A DNA stretch of 64,000 bases from Apiotrichum sp. Y4204 (GCA_025531455.1 JAMYHL010000003.1:124001-188000), one strand, 5' to 3'. Positions 11,054 through 22,888 are shown, numbered from the stretch's first letter. The notes: generated by a model from the sequence alone, not told the origin. A program made the numbers and translations.

Positions 11054-12476
11054 ATGCTCCGTACCCGCCTCACTGCCGTGCGCGCCGTGCGCACCGCGCG
11101 CACGTACGCGACCGCCTCTGGTCTCAAGGTGCGTGCATCTCCGTATCACACTCTGACCACAGCCGAACACACAGTACACTTCCATGACGCACCCCGACGA
11201 TGCCGCGCCGCAGGCGACGCACGACATGATCGCCGAGCACAGCAACTACCTCCTCAACACGTATGCGCGCCCGCCGATTCTCTTCAAGTCGGGCCATGGG
11301 TGCGAGCTCAAGGACTCGATGGGGCGGACGTACCTCGACTTCTCGGCGGGTATCGCGGTCACTGCGCTCGGCCACTCGGATGCGCGCCTGAACAGCGTCA
11401 TGGCCGAGCAGGCCAACAAGCTGCAGCACGTGTCGAACGTGTACTGGAACGAGCATGCCGGCGGGCTTGCAAAGGCCCTTGTCGAGCGGACGCGGGAGCA
11501 CGGCGGCCTCGGCCTCGACGCTACCAACGGCGCAAAGGTCTTCTTCTCCAACTCGGGAACTGAGGCGAACGAGGGCGCGCTCAAGTTCGCACGCAAGGTC
11601 GGCAAGGACCGTGGTGGAGAGAACAAGACCGGGATTGTGTGCTTCTCCAACGCGTTCCACGGCCGCTCGATGGGTGCACTCAGCTGCACCCCGAACCCGA
11701 AGTACCAGGCGCCGTTTGCGCCGCTGATCCCCGGCGTCCGTGTAGGCACGTACAACGACATTGCCGCGATCCCCGAGCTCGTCGACGAGAACGTGTGCGG
11801 CGTCATCATCGAGCCGATTCAGGGCGAGGGCGGCGTCGGCACCGCGACCCCCGAGTTCCTCACCGCCCTCGCGAAGCGGTGCCGCGAGGTCGGCGCCGTG
11901 CTCATCTACGACGAGATTCAGTGTGGCCTCTTCCGCTCCGGCACGATGTGGGCGCACTCGTCTCTTCCCGCCGAAGCCCACCCCGACATGGTGACGATGG
12001 CCAAGCCGCTCGCGAACGGTTTCCCGATCGGTGCGATTCTCGTCCGTGACAGCGTGGCGGACGCGATCGGCGTCGGCGCACACGGAACCACTTTTGGCGG
12101 CCAGCCGCTCGCCGCCGCCCTCGGTCGACACGTGCTGGCGCGCCTGTCGTCTCCCGAGTTTTCGCGCAACATGCGGAAGAGTGCGGACGCGCTCGACGCG
12201 CGCCTCGCGCGCCTGCCAAAGCTGTTCCCCGACCTGATCAAGGACGAGGTGCGTGGCCGCGGTCTGATCCGTGGTATCCCATTCAAAAACGAGGCTGCCC
12301 CCGCCGAGGTTGTCAAGCGCGCGCGCGAGCGTGGCGTCCTCCTCCTCACTGCCGGCAAGGATGCGGTCCGGTGTATCCCGCCGCTGATTGTGTCTACTGA
12401 GGAAGTTGACCATGCTGCGGATGTCATGGAGAGCGTGCTTGAGATGATGGACAAGGAGGGCACCTGGAAGGCTTAG
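11054..12476 (+). CDS. ARG8: Acetylornithine aminotransferase, mitochondrial
   Basis: Two exons (11054-11128 and 11175-12476) encode 458 residues. The enzyme is a PLP-dependent class III transaminase that converts N-acetylglutamate semialdehyde to N2-acetylornithine in arginine synthesis. The first exon gives an Arg-rich, acid-free presequence (MLRTRLTAVRAVRTARTYAT), a typical mitochondrial import signal. Family motifs are FSNSGTEANEGALKFAR (PLP phosphate binding), FHGRSMGAL, LIYDEIQCGLFRSG (Asp to the PLP ring nitrogen) and TMAKPLANGFPIGA, where the Lys forms the Schiff base. The intron (GTGCGTG, branch CTCTGAC, CACACAG) is in phase 0. An in-frame ATG at 11184 would give a form without the presequence. 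Ornithine aminotransferase is a related alternative, but the presequence and overall similarity favour Arg8. Confidence 0.92.
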
Positions 12477-12804
12477 GGTTTAATGAGGATAGATTTGTGA
12501 ACTATGCAGTGAATATGGGACTTTGGAGAGCTGGTTGGGGTGCAACTGGCATAGGCTGACGAGGCCTGATAGTGGGCGACTCATTCCTTTGATCTGCCAC
12601 CTTATTGATGGCTTTTCTTGGTGAGCAGCAGAGACGGGTGGCAGCTTGGGCGATGTATGTTCCTTTCAACCTTCCCTTCTGGCCATCTGCCATCCCCCTA
12701 CCGCCTGCTTCTCCCAGCTCTCATCATTAACAACGTAGTGCATCATGCGGGTATCTGTACTGCCATCTCCGCCTGTCAGCGGCCCCATCGTCCATCGCGT
12801 TCCT
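12477..12804. other. Short convergent intergenic region
   Basis: 328 bp between the stops of ARG8 and VPS26. It holds the 3'-UTRs; nothing else is seen. Confidence 0.6.
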
Positions 12805-14074
12805 CTAGTTTTCACTAATCCGTCAGTTCTGCCCAGCACAGCCAGACTCACGGGATACGATACACAGTAATCTCGTGCTGCTTAAAGTATCGCCTGTTCT
12901 CCTCATCTATCAACACGAGGTTGAGGTAGTACCTGACCGAAAACTTCTTGTTAACGTCGCGGAACGTCGGGGTAAGCTCAAACCCGCCGAGGAAGAGGCG
13001 GATCGGGATCGTCTCGCCGCGGACGGGCGCGCCGTCCATAATCTCAAACTTTGTAATCGTCTCGCTCTCATTGTACTGGTTTGGCGCGGCGCCTGTCGTC
13101 TCGCGCCGGATAATGCTCAGCTCCATGTGCTTGATCTTGATGCGCACGAGCAAAAAGTAGATCTTGCCCACGATCACGTCCTTGAGATGGTATCTACTGT
13201 CAGAGAGTCCCGCGGCATGAACCCACTTTGCCTTGTTGTACTCAAACTCAATGTGCAGGCAGTCCTCGATGCCGACCTCCATCTTGTCGCTCGTCGTCGT
13301 GCCCGGCGGCATGTTGTACGAGTGTACCCAGAACTCGCGCTCCTTGACCACCTCGCCAATACGCCGCATGAGGGTCACGCGGATGAAGTAGCTGGGATCA
13401 GTGGGGTGCGGTAAAGTGTGTGAGGGGGTAAGGACAGACGTCTTCGAGCTGGCTCCAAAGCAGCACAGCTCGAGCCCAGATCCAACCCCTCCCTCATACC
13501 ACACTCACCGCAACTTGACGTTAATACCCGCATAGCTCTCGTACTGCTTCTCGACATTCTTGAACGTAAAGTCAAACGTCTGCGCCTGGCGCATCTCCCC
13601 CGGACCCGCAAGCTCCTGGCTGAGCGAGACAAACTCGTAGTGGTTCCCGCGGTCGGGGAAGAGTTCTGCTGTCAGAATGGGAAGTGAGTGCAAGTGGGGA
13701 AATGGTCAACGCATGGTATGGGTTCCACCAAGCAATCGCACCCAGCCGTCCAAGCCGACCAAGACCCAGCACTCACCAATCGACCCTACGAGCTCAATCC
13801 TGATGCCATCGTGTTGGAACTTCTTCCCGTCCTTGACGCGCACCACGACCTAAAATCAGCAACAAAGCACACGGCGAGCGGGATCGCAACACTCTGCATC
13901 CCCCATCCCCATCCCACCCACCTGGCCATCGACACTCTCGCCATCGAGATACACGGGACACAGCTCTTTCCTGTCCTTGTCGCCTTTCACCTCGACGATT
14001 CGCCGCTCGTCCTCGCCCGCGAGGCGGATCTCGACGTCGACAGGCGCCGACGCAAAGCCGAAGAATGAGGACAT
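12805..14074 (-). CDS. VPS26: Retromer subunit Vps26
   Basis: Vps26 is the arrestin-fold subunit of retromer, which returns cargo from endosomes to the Golgi. Five exons are needed. The first reads MSSFFGFASAPVDVEIRL and ends DGESVDGQ (about 13922); the following exons give VVVRVKDGKKFQHDGIRIE, ELFPDRGNHYEFVSLSQEL, YFIRVTLMRRIGEVVKERE and a long last part containing GIEDCLHIEFEYNKAKW, GKIYFLLVRIKIKHMEL and PIRLFLGGFELTPTFRDVN. A final intron leaves only the end of PEN and the stop at 12805. The length of about 300 residues matches the family. It is convergent with ARG8 and its start faces a 1.1-kb region shared with the crotonase gene. Confidence 0.95.
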
Positions 14075-15196
14075 GGGTGTGAGTGGATGTTTGTTGATGC
14101 GACGTGCAGAGAGAGGACGCTTATGCTCGTACGCGTACGCTTCCTTGCCTCCTGACTCATTGCTCGCCAGGTGGGTGGCGCAACGTCACTGCCACCAAAA
14201 GCGACCGTGGGAAAATAGCAGCAGTCCACGCACTCCACGCATCACGCACGCGCCAGCCATGCAGTCTCGACGTGAGGTCTCACACTCCAAAGACAATGAA
14301 GACAGGCTATATTAGCCAGCTCGTACACCTCTAGCTTCACTTCACCAGAAAGGTTTGCGGAAGGATCGTTTTGCCGAAGTTGTAACCCAGCACATTATCG
14401 AGACGAGAGTGGCTGTAGGGGCGCTAGAGGGAGTGTGGTGGAGGTTGGTGACGGAGAGACGACCTCCGGGCTTCGACAACAGGGGCAGGAGTGACATCAG
14501 GATACAGCTGCATACGCCCTTTGTGTCAACGCCCCGGGGCAGAGCATAGGGCGCTGGGCCATAAATTGAGCATGAAGAAGAAAGACAGGGAGACCATCGA
14601 CATGAACCTCCCTGATCGCTCGAAATCCCGCGGTGGCCATGATTTTCCACAGCTTTAGCATTGGTGTCTTGGAGGGTACTCCAACTGCTCATGTCCAACT
14701 TGACATCATTAGGTCCGCACAGGCAACAGTAGCGTACCGGGAAGACTACCGGGTCCGCAACCACTTCTGGAAGTGTGCACCTCCGAGAGTTCGATCCCCT
14801 CGGACGACCGGAAGTGGGGGTGGGGAGAGGGCCTCACATGCGGTTGTGGTTCAACTCCACGAGCGAATCAAGCAGCCTGACCTCAATCTTTTTTGGGATT
14901 ATGTGAGCCGGAGTGCCTGGAGATCTGCATGCATGCATGCAAGATTCTGTCGATCCGGCGATCTGCTGATCCCCGTTATGCATTTGCAGGACGATTGTCC
15001 GGAAGGAATGGGGCGCAAAAAGATGTTCTATGTTCTATTAGGAGGCGCCGATCCGCGAGATAACCGAGTGCCGGGTCAATTCCTAGTGCCCGGCCGGCAA
15101 TCGGTTAATTCCCACCTTGCCTGTGAGGTTTGTCCATCGAGATCCACGGCCAACATTTTCTGCCATTATTAACTTGACCTTGCACGCACACTCACG
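14075..15196. other. Divergent promoter region between VPS26 and the crotonase gene
   Basis: About 1.1 kb without a supported gene. A short GCATGCATGCATGCA palindromic repeat lies at about 14929-14942. Open frames here are short and lack domains. Confidence 0.55.
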
Positions 15197-16140
15197 ATGC
15201 GCATCACTTCGGCCGTCCGCAACGCATGGAACCTGACGCGCCCGCGCCCGACAGTGTGGCAGGTCGGGCTCGCGGCTCCCCCGGACAACCGCCTCTCGCC
15301 GCAGGTGTTTGACCAGCTGGCCGAGCGCCTCGACGAGGTCGAAGCCGCATGGCGCGACGAGAACCGCGGACGGGCCGACGAGGACAAGACGGGCGGCGCG
15401 CTCGTCGTCACCTCTGACATTCCCAAGTTTTTCAGTAACGGCCTGAGCGACCCCGAGCTCCTCAAGAACCCCGATTTCGTGCACAGTGAGAATAACCTCT
15501 GGCCGGGGCTAACGGAAGACGTGTTCAACAGGGTCAACTACCGCCTCCTCACATTTCCCCTCATCACTGTCGCTGCGGTGAACGGCCACGGTGCGTGGGT
15601 TTACTGACTTGACTGACGACAGCGTTCGCGGGTGGGATGATCACCGCGCTGTGCTGCGACTACCGCCTCGCGACTGCCGGCCGCGCGCTGTGGTCGCTCA
15701 ACGAGGTAGGTCAAACACAGGGTAATATGGCTAACCGCAGCTCCTTATTGGCGTCCCCATCCCTGGACCCCCGGCAGCGATCATGCGCGCCAAGATGACC
15801 CCCAACGTCCTCCAGGAGGCTGTCCTCGGCAAGCGGTGGTCGCAGCCCGAGCTCCTCGCCTCCGGCATCGCACACGAGGTCGTCGAGCCCGAGCAGCTGG
15901 CCGAGCGTGCGGTCGCGCTCGGCGAGCAGTATGCCCCGAACGTGCGTCTCGGCGCGTGGGGGACTATCAAGGTGGGTGATGAATGATGATTTAGCGGATA
16001 TCCTGTTGGCAGTGCTCTGACCGCAGGAAAACATCTACCAGGACGTCGCGGACCAGATGGCGCGCCAGAAGGAGGTGCCGTACCCTGACGTGACGGACCG
16101 CGCGTTCCAGCTCCGCCGGTCGCGCGAGACCAAGCTCTGA
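15197..16140 (+). CDS. Crotonase-fold enoyl-CoA isomerase/hydratase
   Basis: Four exons (15197-15590, 15623-15705, 15741-15971, 16027-16140) encode 273 residues. The crotonase fold is shown by SDIPKFFSNGLSDPEL (first oxyanion-hole segment), AAVNGHAFAGGMITALCCDY (second, G-rich) and LLIGVPIPGPPAAIMRAKM. The position that carries the catalytic Glu in enoyl-CoA hydratases is not evidently conserved, and the sequence looks closer to the delta3-delta2 enoyl-CoA isomerase group, which helps degrade unsaturated fatty acids. The C-terminus is TKL, a weak match to a type 1 peroxisomal signal. The start MRITSAVRNAWNLTRPRPT is basic and could instead act as a mitochondrial presequence, so location is open. 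The first intron is only 32 nt. Confidence 0.85.
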
Positions 16141-16518
16141 GGACGTGTAGATGGGATGCACTAGGATGCGTCGGTGTCGTGGTGTGTGGACGTCTGCCAC
16201 ATGATCGTGAGACTAATGTGGCGTCTGCACAGAACGTGTGCCAGACGGGTTTGTCGGCAGTTACTCTCATCCACTTGTTGTTCTCAAGCCAGTAACAGTC
16301 CAGTCGTACATACTAATATGATAGTCCGTTGGTGCCTGCGCCTTGGGCGCAGCGCGCAGCGTCTCACTAGCAACTACAGAAATGACAAAGTCCGGGTGCA
16401 GGAGTCCACTCCTCGTTTCCTCTCGCCTATCACGAACGTCTCCGACTTCCCCATACGCCTCTCCTCTCGTAGTCTTCTCGTTCTCATTCCCGTTCTGCTT
16501 TCTCCATTCTCCATCCTC
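16141..16518. other. Convergent intergenic region
   Basis: 378 bp between two stops. It holds 3'-UTR sequence; nothing else is recognised. Confidence 0.55.
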
Positions 16519-17005
16519 CTAGTTCCACAACATGCGCTCGTCTCCGTCCGCCGAAAAGTTGGCCTGCGCCATGAACGGCCCCCGCTGCGTCTGCAGTCAG
16601 CACCTATCTCTGCACAGAACGTACCTGCTGCATCTGGCGTCTTCCGCCTCCACCCCCAATCGGCGGCGGGGGCGCGAGCTCGTCGGCCGCCTCCTTGTGC
16701 GGTAGTCTCGTAGACGTTGCCATGGGCGCCATGGCAGGCGGTGCGCGCAGGCCCGCCGCGCTCTCGGGGTCGGCGCTCGCCTCTTTCTCGACCTTGTACC
16801 CCCTCCGGCGACAAGAACACGGCACACCCCGGCGGCGGATGTAGATGAACAAGAAGGCGGCGGCGATGACGAGCAGGACGGCACTGATTGCGCCGATCAC
16901 GATTCCTGCAATCTCTCCCGAGGAAATCATCTCCGGGTCGGTCCACACGCCGTGGGCGCGCGCCGAGACGGTAGGTGCGAGAGCGAGGATAATGGCAAAC
17001 AGCAT
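16519..17005 (-). CDS. Small single-pass membrane protein
   Basis: Two exons (17005-16625 and 16590-16519) give about 150 residues. MLFAIILALAPTVSARA looks like a cleavable signal peptide, followed by a very short outside segment (HGVWTDPEMISSGE). A transmembrane helix (IAGIVIGAISAVLLVIAAAF, then LFIY) is stopped by RRR, and Cys-Ser-Cys residues next to it may be palmitoylated. The cytoplasmic tail is low in complexity (PPPP, GGGGG) and ends MLWN. An in-frame ATG at 17044 exists, but the internal Met gives the better signal peptide. Topology N-out, C-in is predicted. Function is unknown. It shares its layout with the gene at 18489-19072 and with the TM part of the gene at 56940-58895. Confidence 0.65.
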
Positions 17006-18488
17006 GTTGGGGGGTGTTGTGTGCGCTTTCACGCGGGGATACATCGTGTCTATCTTTATCTATCTCTTGGGAACTGGAGCTGGTGCTGGGAGCTGGGAGG
17101 TGCTCTGCTGTTATCCAGCCCCGGCGCCAAGGCTCGGCGGGCTAGGCGTCGCGAGTACAGTACAGCGGCAACGGCATCGCACGGCGGTGGCCGAGAGAGT
17201 GGGCCGTGTGGGAACGGCGCAGTATTTGCCTCACTCCTCACCGAGCTGGATTTAGCTGGGGAGCAGGCAGCAGGGCAACCGGGCCGCTGAGCCTGAGCAT
17301 GTCGGTGAGCATGAGCTTGCATCGCCGGAGCATGAGCATGAGGCATGAGAAGATCCCTCGCTCTCCTCGCTCTGTTTGCTCTGCGGACTGCGCGAGGCTG
17401 CGCGGTGCCTCCGGTGTTGCGAGGTCAACTGCACACCTACGCAACAGGTGTGGCGGCTTGGCGCCGAGCACCGTCCACCGCTTGGCACCCGGTGCTTGTT
17501 TTTCGTTCCGGTTTGACTTTGACATACAAAGTACCCTGTGCCATGTCGTGAAGCAACGCATACGGGGTCATAAAAGCGGTGATGGCATGCTATTGTTGTG
17601 GATCTTCGGGATCTTGGAGCTTGGAGGTAATAAAAGAAAGTGGAAAGCAGATACGTAGCTGAGCCAGCCGCATACCCCACAACGAACACACATTCCGCCA
17701 CGCTTCGCAACGCGCCGCACGGCACGCGACGCCCGCTCGGTGCGATCTTGGACAGTGTTGTATCTCTGATCGTGCGATCTGGGCAGCGTTGTATCTCTGG
17801 TCCCTGCATACGGCGCGCCACTGGCGGTACCAATGGTTGCTATCGCGTCCCCAGCACCTGCATAGCAGTGGGCTTGGCGCACTCCTGACGCGTGTAGGGT
17901 TGAGCGTCCGCAATTGAGTGGAATCCTCGGCGCGTCATCTTGTTCTTGGCGGCCGCCTATCGCGCCTCTTTTGATCCGGAACCTCCCTTCCATTCTTCTA
18001 CGTAGATGTCGACAGTCCTCATCAGACATCTGGTACGGCATGTCGCGTCCTGTCGTTGCGGTTGCGGTCGCGTCCACTAAGACCACCTCCGTTGTAAAGG
18101 TCTTGGCGTTCTCGTAGCCCACATGAGTTTATCCCGCACCCCAGTGCCTCACGCGACCACTCGCCTTCCGAGCTTCCGACCAGCTCCTGTCGTACCCCAC
18201 CCAATAATATATAACATCTCTTGTATCTCGTATCTCGTATCTTGTATCTCCTCTCATGCGAATACAGAACAAACGGCCGGATCCAGATCCGCCGTAGACA
18301 ACCCAGTCAAATCCCTTATCTGCGCCGTGGTGCGTCGCCCGCCCGTCCGATCAGCCGTATGCCTACCGCGTATCGAGGGGTGGAGCATATCGGCCATCGA
18401 ACGGCGATCGGTGAGGATCAGTTGAGAACGAGAGAACAAACATCCCCTCTCCACCCGATCCTCCTGTTGTTTTGGTCTCTTCGTGTCC
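17006..18488. other. Intergenic region
   Basis: About 1.5 kb between two minus-strand genes. It contains a near-duplicate TTGTATCTCTG(A/G)TC at about 17757-17803 and a TATCTCG/TATCTTG tandem tract at about 18215-18250. Several overlapping short frames lack any protein feature, so no gene is called. Confidence 0.5.
18215..18250. repeat. TATCTYG short tandem repeat
   Basis: Several adjoining copies of a 7-nt unit (TCTTGTA, TCTCGTA) lie in the intergenic region downstream of the membrane-protein gene. No function is apparent. Confidence 0.6.
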
Positions 18489-18748
18489 TCACTTGGAGAC
18501 GTCCGCAACCGTCACGCGTGCAGCGTCCTTGGCCGGCGAAGGCGGCGCACTCACGCCGGGGCTCACGGCCGGCGACGCCATCTTCTCGTAGTGCCCGTGC
18601 TCGTACTTTTCGTCCGTCGGCCGGATGTGCGGGTTGTGCTGCTGTCAGTGGGGAACGGATGGGGGCGTGGGTGAGGTGGTGGAGTGTTTCGGAACGCGGC
18701 GCGCGAGACGCGACGGTTTCACTTCTGGGGGATACGGAATCCGATCCA

Positions 18749-18794
<46 letters not shown>

Positions 18795-19072
18795 AGACTC
18801 ACCCCCAGAGCGGGCACGATGAGGCGGCGGTTCCGGCAGCGATGCCACGAGACGAGCCAGTACGCGATGCCGCCGATGAGGGCGGCGGCGAAGAGGATGG
18901 CGACGACGATGCCTGCGATGGTCTTGCCGTCCAGGCCGAGGGGGTTGACTTCGGAGACGAGGGTCGTGCTCGGGGTGGCGGTGGGGCGAAGAAGGGTGCT
19001 GGAGAGGGAGATGAAGATGGGCGTGGGGGAAAAGCTTGGGCTCGGGTCGGAGGGGAGAGGGAGGGGCGCCAT
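18489..19072 (-). CDS. Small single-pass membrane protein
   Basis: Two exons (19072-18803 and 18638-18489) give about 139 residues. A Pro/Ser/Thr-rich N-terminal segment of about 45 residues (PSDPSPSFSPTP onward), likely outside and O-mannosylated, leads to a transmembrane helix (IAGIVVAILFAAALIGGIAY, then WLVSW) followed by HRCRNRR. The tail HNPHIRPTDEKYEHGHYEKM is charged, with a Ser/Pro-rich end (SPAVSPGVSAPPSPA). No clear N-terminal signal peptide is seen, so a signal-anchor arrangement is possible. The 164-nt intron contains a (CA)20 microsatellite and begins with a good donor, GTGAGTCTC. Function is unknown; the layout resembles its downstream neighbour. Confidence 0.6.
18750..18790 (+). 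repeat. (CA)n microsatellite within an intron
   Basis: About 20 CA units on the plus strand. Read on the coding (minus) strand it is (TG)n, starting about a dozen bases after the splice donor of the membrane-protein gene. Confidence 0.95.
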
Positions 19073-20646
19073 GGTGAAGGGGGTAGTGGAGTGTTGGGAT
19101 GGAGTTGAAGTCCGAGTTGGAGTTGGAGTTGGGAGAGTGGGGCTGCAGCTGGCGAGCAGCTGTCACAGAGGACAGTCGAGGATCGAGGATCTAATGAATG
19201 TGGGGAGCAAGAGAGCGAGAGAGTGTAAGAGGCCCTTGTGAGGGAAGGCAAGATGCAAGAAGAGATGAGAGGAGAACAATGCGACGATGATATCCAAACA
19301 GACCAGACCAAGATGGACGATCTGCGTCCAGTCGCGCGCAATGATGGCGAACGGCTCGACAAACCTGCAGCTTGCATCTGGCGGCATCACATCGGCTGAT
19401 ATCCTGATTGATGGCTGATGGCCGCGAAGCCAGCGGCCATGCCGCTCCGCTAGACCCTCTGGGCTCAGACATGCATGAGACATCTCGGCGCATTCCACCC
19501 TCAGGAGAGAGATCAGGAGCGTAACCGACAGACCAGCGACCAGTGAGGAGCTAGCAGCCTGCGACGCTCCTCACACCCGACGCTGTTCGGAGCTGTTACT
19601 CCAACTTGCGCTAGCTGAGCTTGTTCGCGTCACGCCGTGGACAGCTGGATCGCGACCACTTATCCGCCAGATCGGGATTCTCTCCTCGGGGCCTGGAGTC
19701 GTCTCGTATCGCGTATCGCGGCCCTCCGCGGCAGCACAGGACACAGGACACAGGACACAGGACCACAGGTACCACGTACCACAGCTTTATGACAGGATTA
19801 CAGGATCGCAGGACAGGTCCGCACAGGGATCATGTTCCAGCTCTATCGGGATTCTGGCGCGCTGGGGCCATGGACCCCCACAGCGAGCACCACTGTCCAA
19901 TGAACGCGCCAATTGAAGAAACACTGCGAGATCCCCAGACACTGGTGCGGGTGTGTCTCCGCATGCTCCGCGCTCCGTGCTCCACATGAATCGCGATTTT
20001 AGACGATTCCGCAGAAGAGGTGGTACCTGAATCTGGAACCGGGACGCACAGCTGACACGCGGGGCTATAACTGGAAGCGCCGGAAGGGCACGAAGTGTAC
20101 GTACTTGCAGTACGAGAAGAGTGGATGCTCCAGGCTGTGACTGGCTGTATTGAATTGCTCAAGGTGGATGCAGACGGACGGCAGGTACGACACGCCGTGC
20201 AGGTCCCCCCAGGTAGCCGCCCCCAGGTCCCCCAGGCCCCCAGGCCCCAGAGTGAAACGCACAGCCGACAGCCGCCAGGGCCCAAAGGGGCCGGCTGGGC
20301 GCGAACGTGGTGGTGTGCAGTGTGCAGTGGGGCCACCGCGTTTCCCGCCAATTGCAACACCATGTGGACATGTGCTGAGAATAGAGTTGGGGCCTGGAGA
20401 GGAGAGCAGCAAAGCAACTGTTCCAGGCGATTGATCTCGCGTATCGTTGGTGACGGGATGGCTCTGCAGCTCACGTGCGCGGTCCCTCTCCATATATAAT
20501 CTCGGCACTGATGCTCTCTCCGCTCACGTTCATGTCCTTGCGTGGCCTTTCGCCGTCAGGAATGGTCGCCGCAGACTCCTTGCACCACTACCCGCGACCT
20601 TCTCGTATGAGTCTACTCGATGCATGTCTACGCTACCACTATGCTC
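19073..20646. other. Intergenic region
   Basis: About 1.6 kb upstream of the small membrane-protein gene and downstream of eIF2 gamma. It includes a CAGGACA tandem tract at about 19736-19768. No coding gene is supported; the frames found are short and composition-driven. Confidence 0.5.
19736..19768. repeat. CAGGACA tandem repeat
   Basis: Four adjoining copies of CAGGACA followed by CAGGACC in intergenic DNA. Confidence 0.75.
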
Positions 20647-22888
20647 CTAGTTCTCCGGCTCGACAACATTGGCGAGCACGCCGCCCTCCTTGACCTTGCC
20701 CCAGCCGATGAGACGCCAGTGCTTGTCGATACGACGCGAGAGGGCAATCTTCTCTCCGGGCTCGCAGCACGCCGGGGTCGTGAGCGCGAGCGACACCTCG
20801 TCCTTCTTGATCGCGAGGATGCGGCCACCAGTCTGCGACGCACCAATGTTGACGAAAAGCGTCTCGCCGACCGTCACCTTGGAGACCTTTGCCTTCTTGC
20901 CGTCGTCCGCCTTGACACCGAGAAGACGACGGAGAAGATGCACATCGGCGCGGATCTCAGTGTAGATGCTCGGGCCCTTGCCGACGCTGCTCATCACCAT
21001 ACCCAGAAGACGGTCCGCACGGCAGAGTGCCGGGTCAATGAGCGTTCCAGCACCAATCAGACCACCGGGAGCAGCGAACTGAAGGTGGTTCTGCTCGGCG
21101 TGCAAGGAGATGACGCGCGAGCGGAGGGGACGGCAGCGGGTCTCGCCCTTCTCGTCACGTGTAATGAGACCGGGACGGATCTCAACCTCCTGTCCGACCT
21201 TGAACACACCCTGCAGAATCGAGCCACCAGCAACACCACCCTTGAGCTCATCGACAGTCGCACCGGGCTTGTTGACGTCGAACGAACGAATGACAACCAT
21301 ACGGGGGTCGGCGGAGAAGTCGTATTTAGGCGGGTTGATCTTGGCAAGAGCCATGACAACAGCGTCAATGTTGAACCTCAGCTGCGCCGAGACGGGGATA
21401 ATAGGAGCCTGGCCGGCAATGGAACCTGAATGTGAGTTAAAATCAGGTAAATCGCGCCTCTGACACCTACCCTCAACAAACTTGCGGATCTGCTTCTCGT
21501 GGTCGAGCGCCTCTGACTCGCGCACCAAGTCCATCTTGTTCTGGAGAATGACAATGTTCTTGGGGTCGACACCAATAATCTCAAGCGCAGCAAGATGCTC
21601 TCCGGTCTGCGGCTGCGGGCACGATTCGTTACCGGCGATGAGCAGCAGGGCACCGTTCACTGAGGGTGAGCTAAACTGCGATCACAAAGGAGCTCTTAGG
21701 ACAAATCTGAGCTCCGTTTCAACCGCTGGTACTCACTGACGGCGGCACCGGTAAGCATGGTAGCCATGAGAATGTCGTGGCCGGGGCAGTCTGTCGTCAG
21801 TTGTTGCATTCACGGCCAGCTTGGGACTTGAGGGCGTGGACTCACCAACGAAGGAAACATGCCTGATCAGGTCCATGCGCGAGTCGCATCCGGGGCGCTC
21901 GCACTTCGGGTTCGCCTCCTTGCTCGAGGGGTACGAGCGGTAGCAGGTCGGGGGCGGGCATGCGGGGTTCTGGCACTTGTAGATCTGGAGTGTTAGTGGA
22001 AAGTTAGCCGTGGTCGGTCAATTTTGCGCCCTGGCAGAGGAAAATGTGGGATAATTGGGTTACTTGGGTGGCAATTGGCAAGATGGAAGATGCGAGTCGA
22101 CCACGACTCGACACCAACCAGCTGTTCCAACAACACCACACCAACGCAGGCTTCAGTGGGAATCGTGGCTGCTATGATTCGGAAGACTAGCAGCACACAT
22201 CCCACTTGCCACCCGCGCAACCTCCACCCAAGCCTTCCCCACGGCCGTACACGCGGCACACACTACCCACCTTGGCGTTCGCGTAACCAAGCTTGATGGT
22301 AATGTTACGCTCGAGCTCGTTCTTGAAACGAACGGTCTGGACGCCCGAGATGGCGCGGACAGTGGACGACTTTCCGTGCGCGACGTGTCCGATGGTACCG
22401 ATGTTGATCTGCGGTCAGTGCTGTTCGGGATGGTAGCAGAGGGACAGCAAGTTCTTGCCGTGGCCTCTGAGATGGGAGATGTCAGGAAGAGGAGTGAGGA
22501 AGGGTGCTTGTGTAGTCCGGACGGAAGACGACAGCGCGAGGCCGAGCTCAGGAGAGTGGATGACCTCGAGCTCGGCCCGCGCTACCGTCATGCTTTTGGG
22601 CATCCATTCCGCACCCGTCGACGGCAACAGACGCGAGATCAGGCATGTTCCAAGACCCGCAAGCCATTCCCTCATCCCGCTTCTCCCTTCCTCGCTCCTC
22701 GACTTCCCGCCCGCTCGTGTGCGCACACGCGCCCCAATCCAGTCGTGCGAGCCGATACCCACCGTGGCCTGCTTGCTAATGACCTCGGGGCTGAGCGCCG
22801 TGAGCTTGGTCACATCGACAGAGACCTCGCCCTCGGGAAGCTCCTCTTCGGCGGTGTAGTTGGCCCTGGGGTCGTTGATCGCGGCCAT
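20647..22888 (-). CDS. GCD11: Translation initiation factor eIF2 gamma subunit
   Basis: This GTPase core of eIF2 delivers initiator Met-tRNA to the small ribosomal subunit. The start [20 protein letters not shown] is followed by two long introns (354 nt, 22409-22762, and 286 nt, 21985-22270). Motifs are [19 protein letters not shown] (P-loop), [20 protein letters not shown] with a downstream CERPGC (zinc ribbon), [14 protein letters not shown] (G3), [10 protein letters not shown] (G4) and the domain II/III region [20 protein letters not shown]. The end [20 protein letters not shown] lies directly before the stop at 20647. Length of about 465 residues fits the family. Long early introns are common in highly expressed translation genes. 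It is divergent from the NDUFB2-like gene. Confidence 0.97.

Noticed and set aside
11124..12413. 429-codon minus-strand frame opposite ARG8
   Set aside because: Antisense shadow of the aminotransferase exon; rich in Arg, Val and Asp from complementary GC-rich codons.
19736..19850. Short CAGGACA repeats as a possible CRISPR-like or telomeric array
   Set aside because: Units are contiguous with no spacers, do not match fungal telomere repeats, and the setting is internal.
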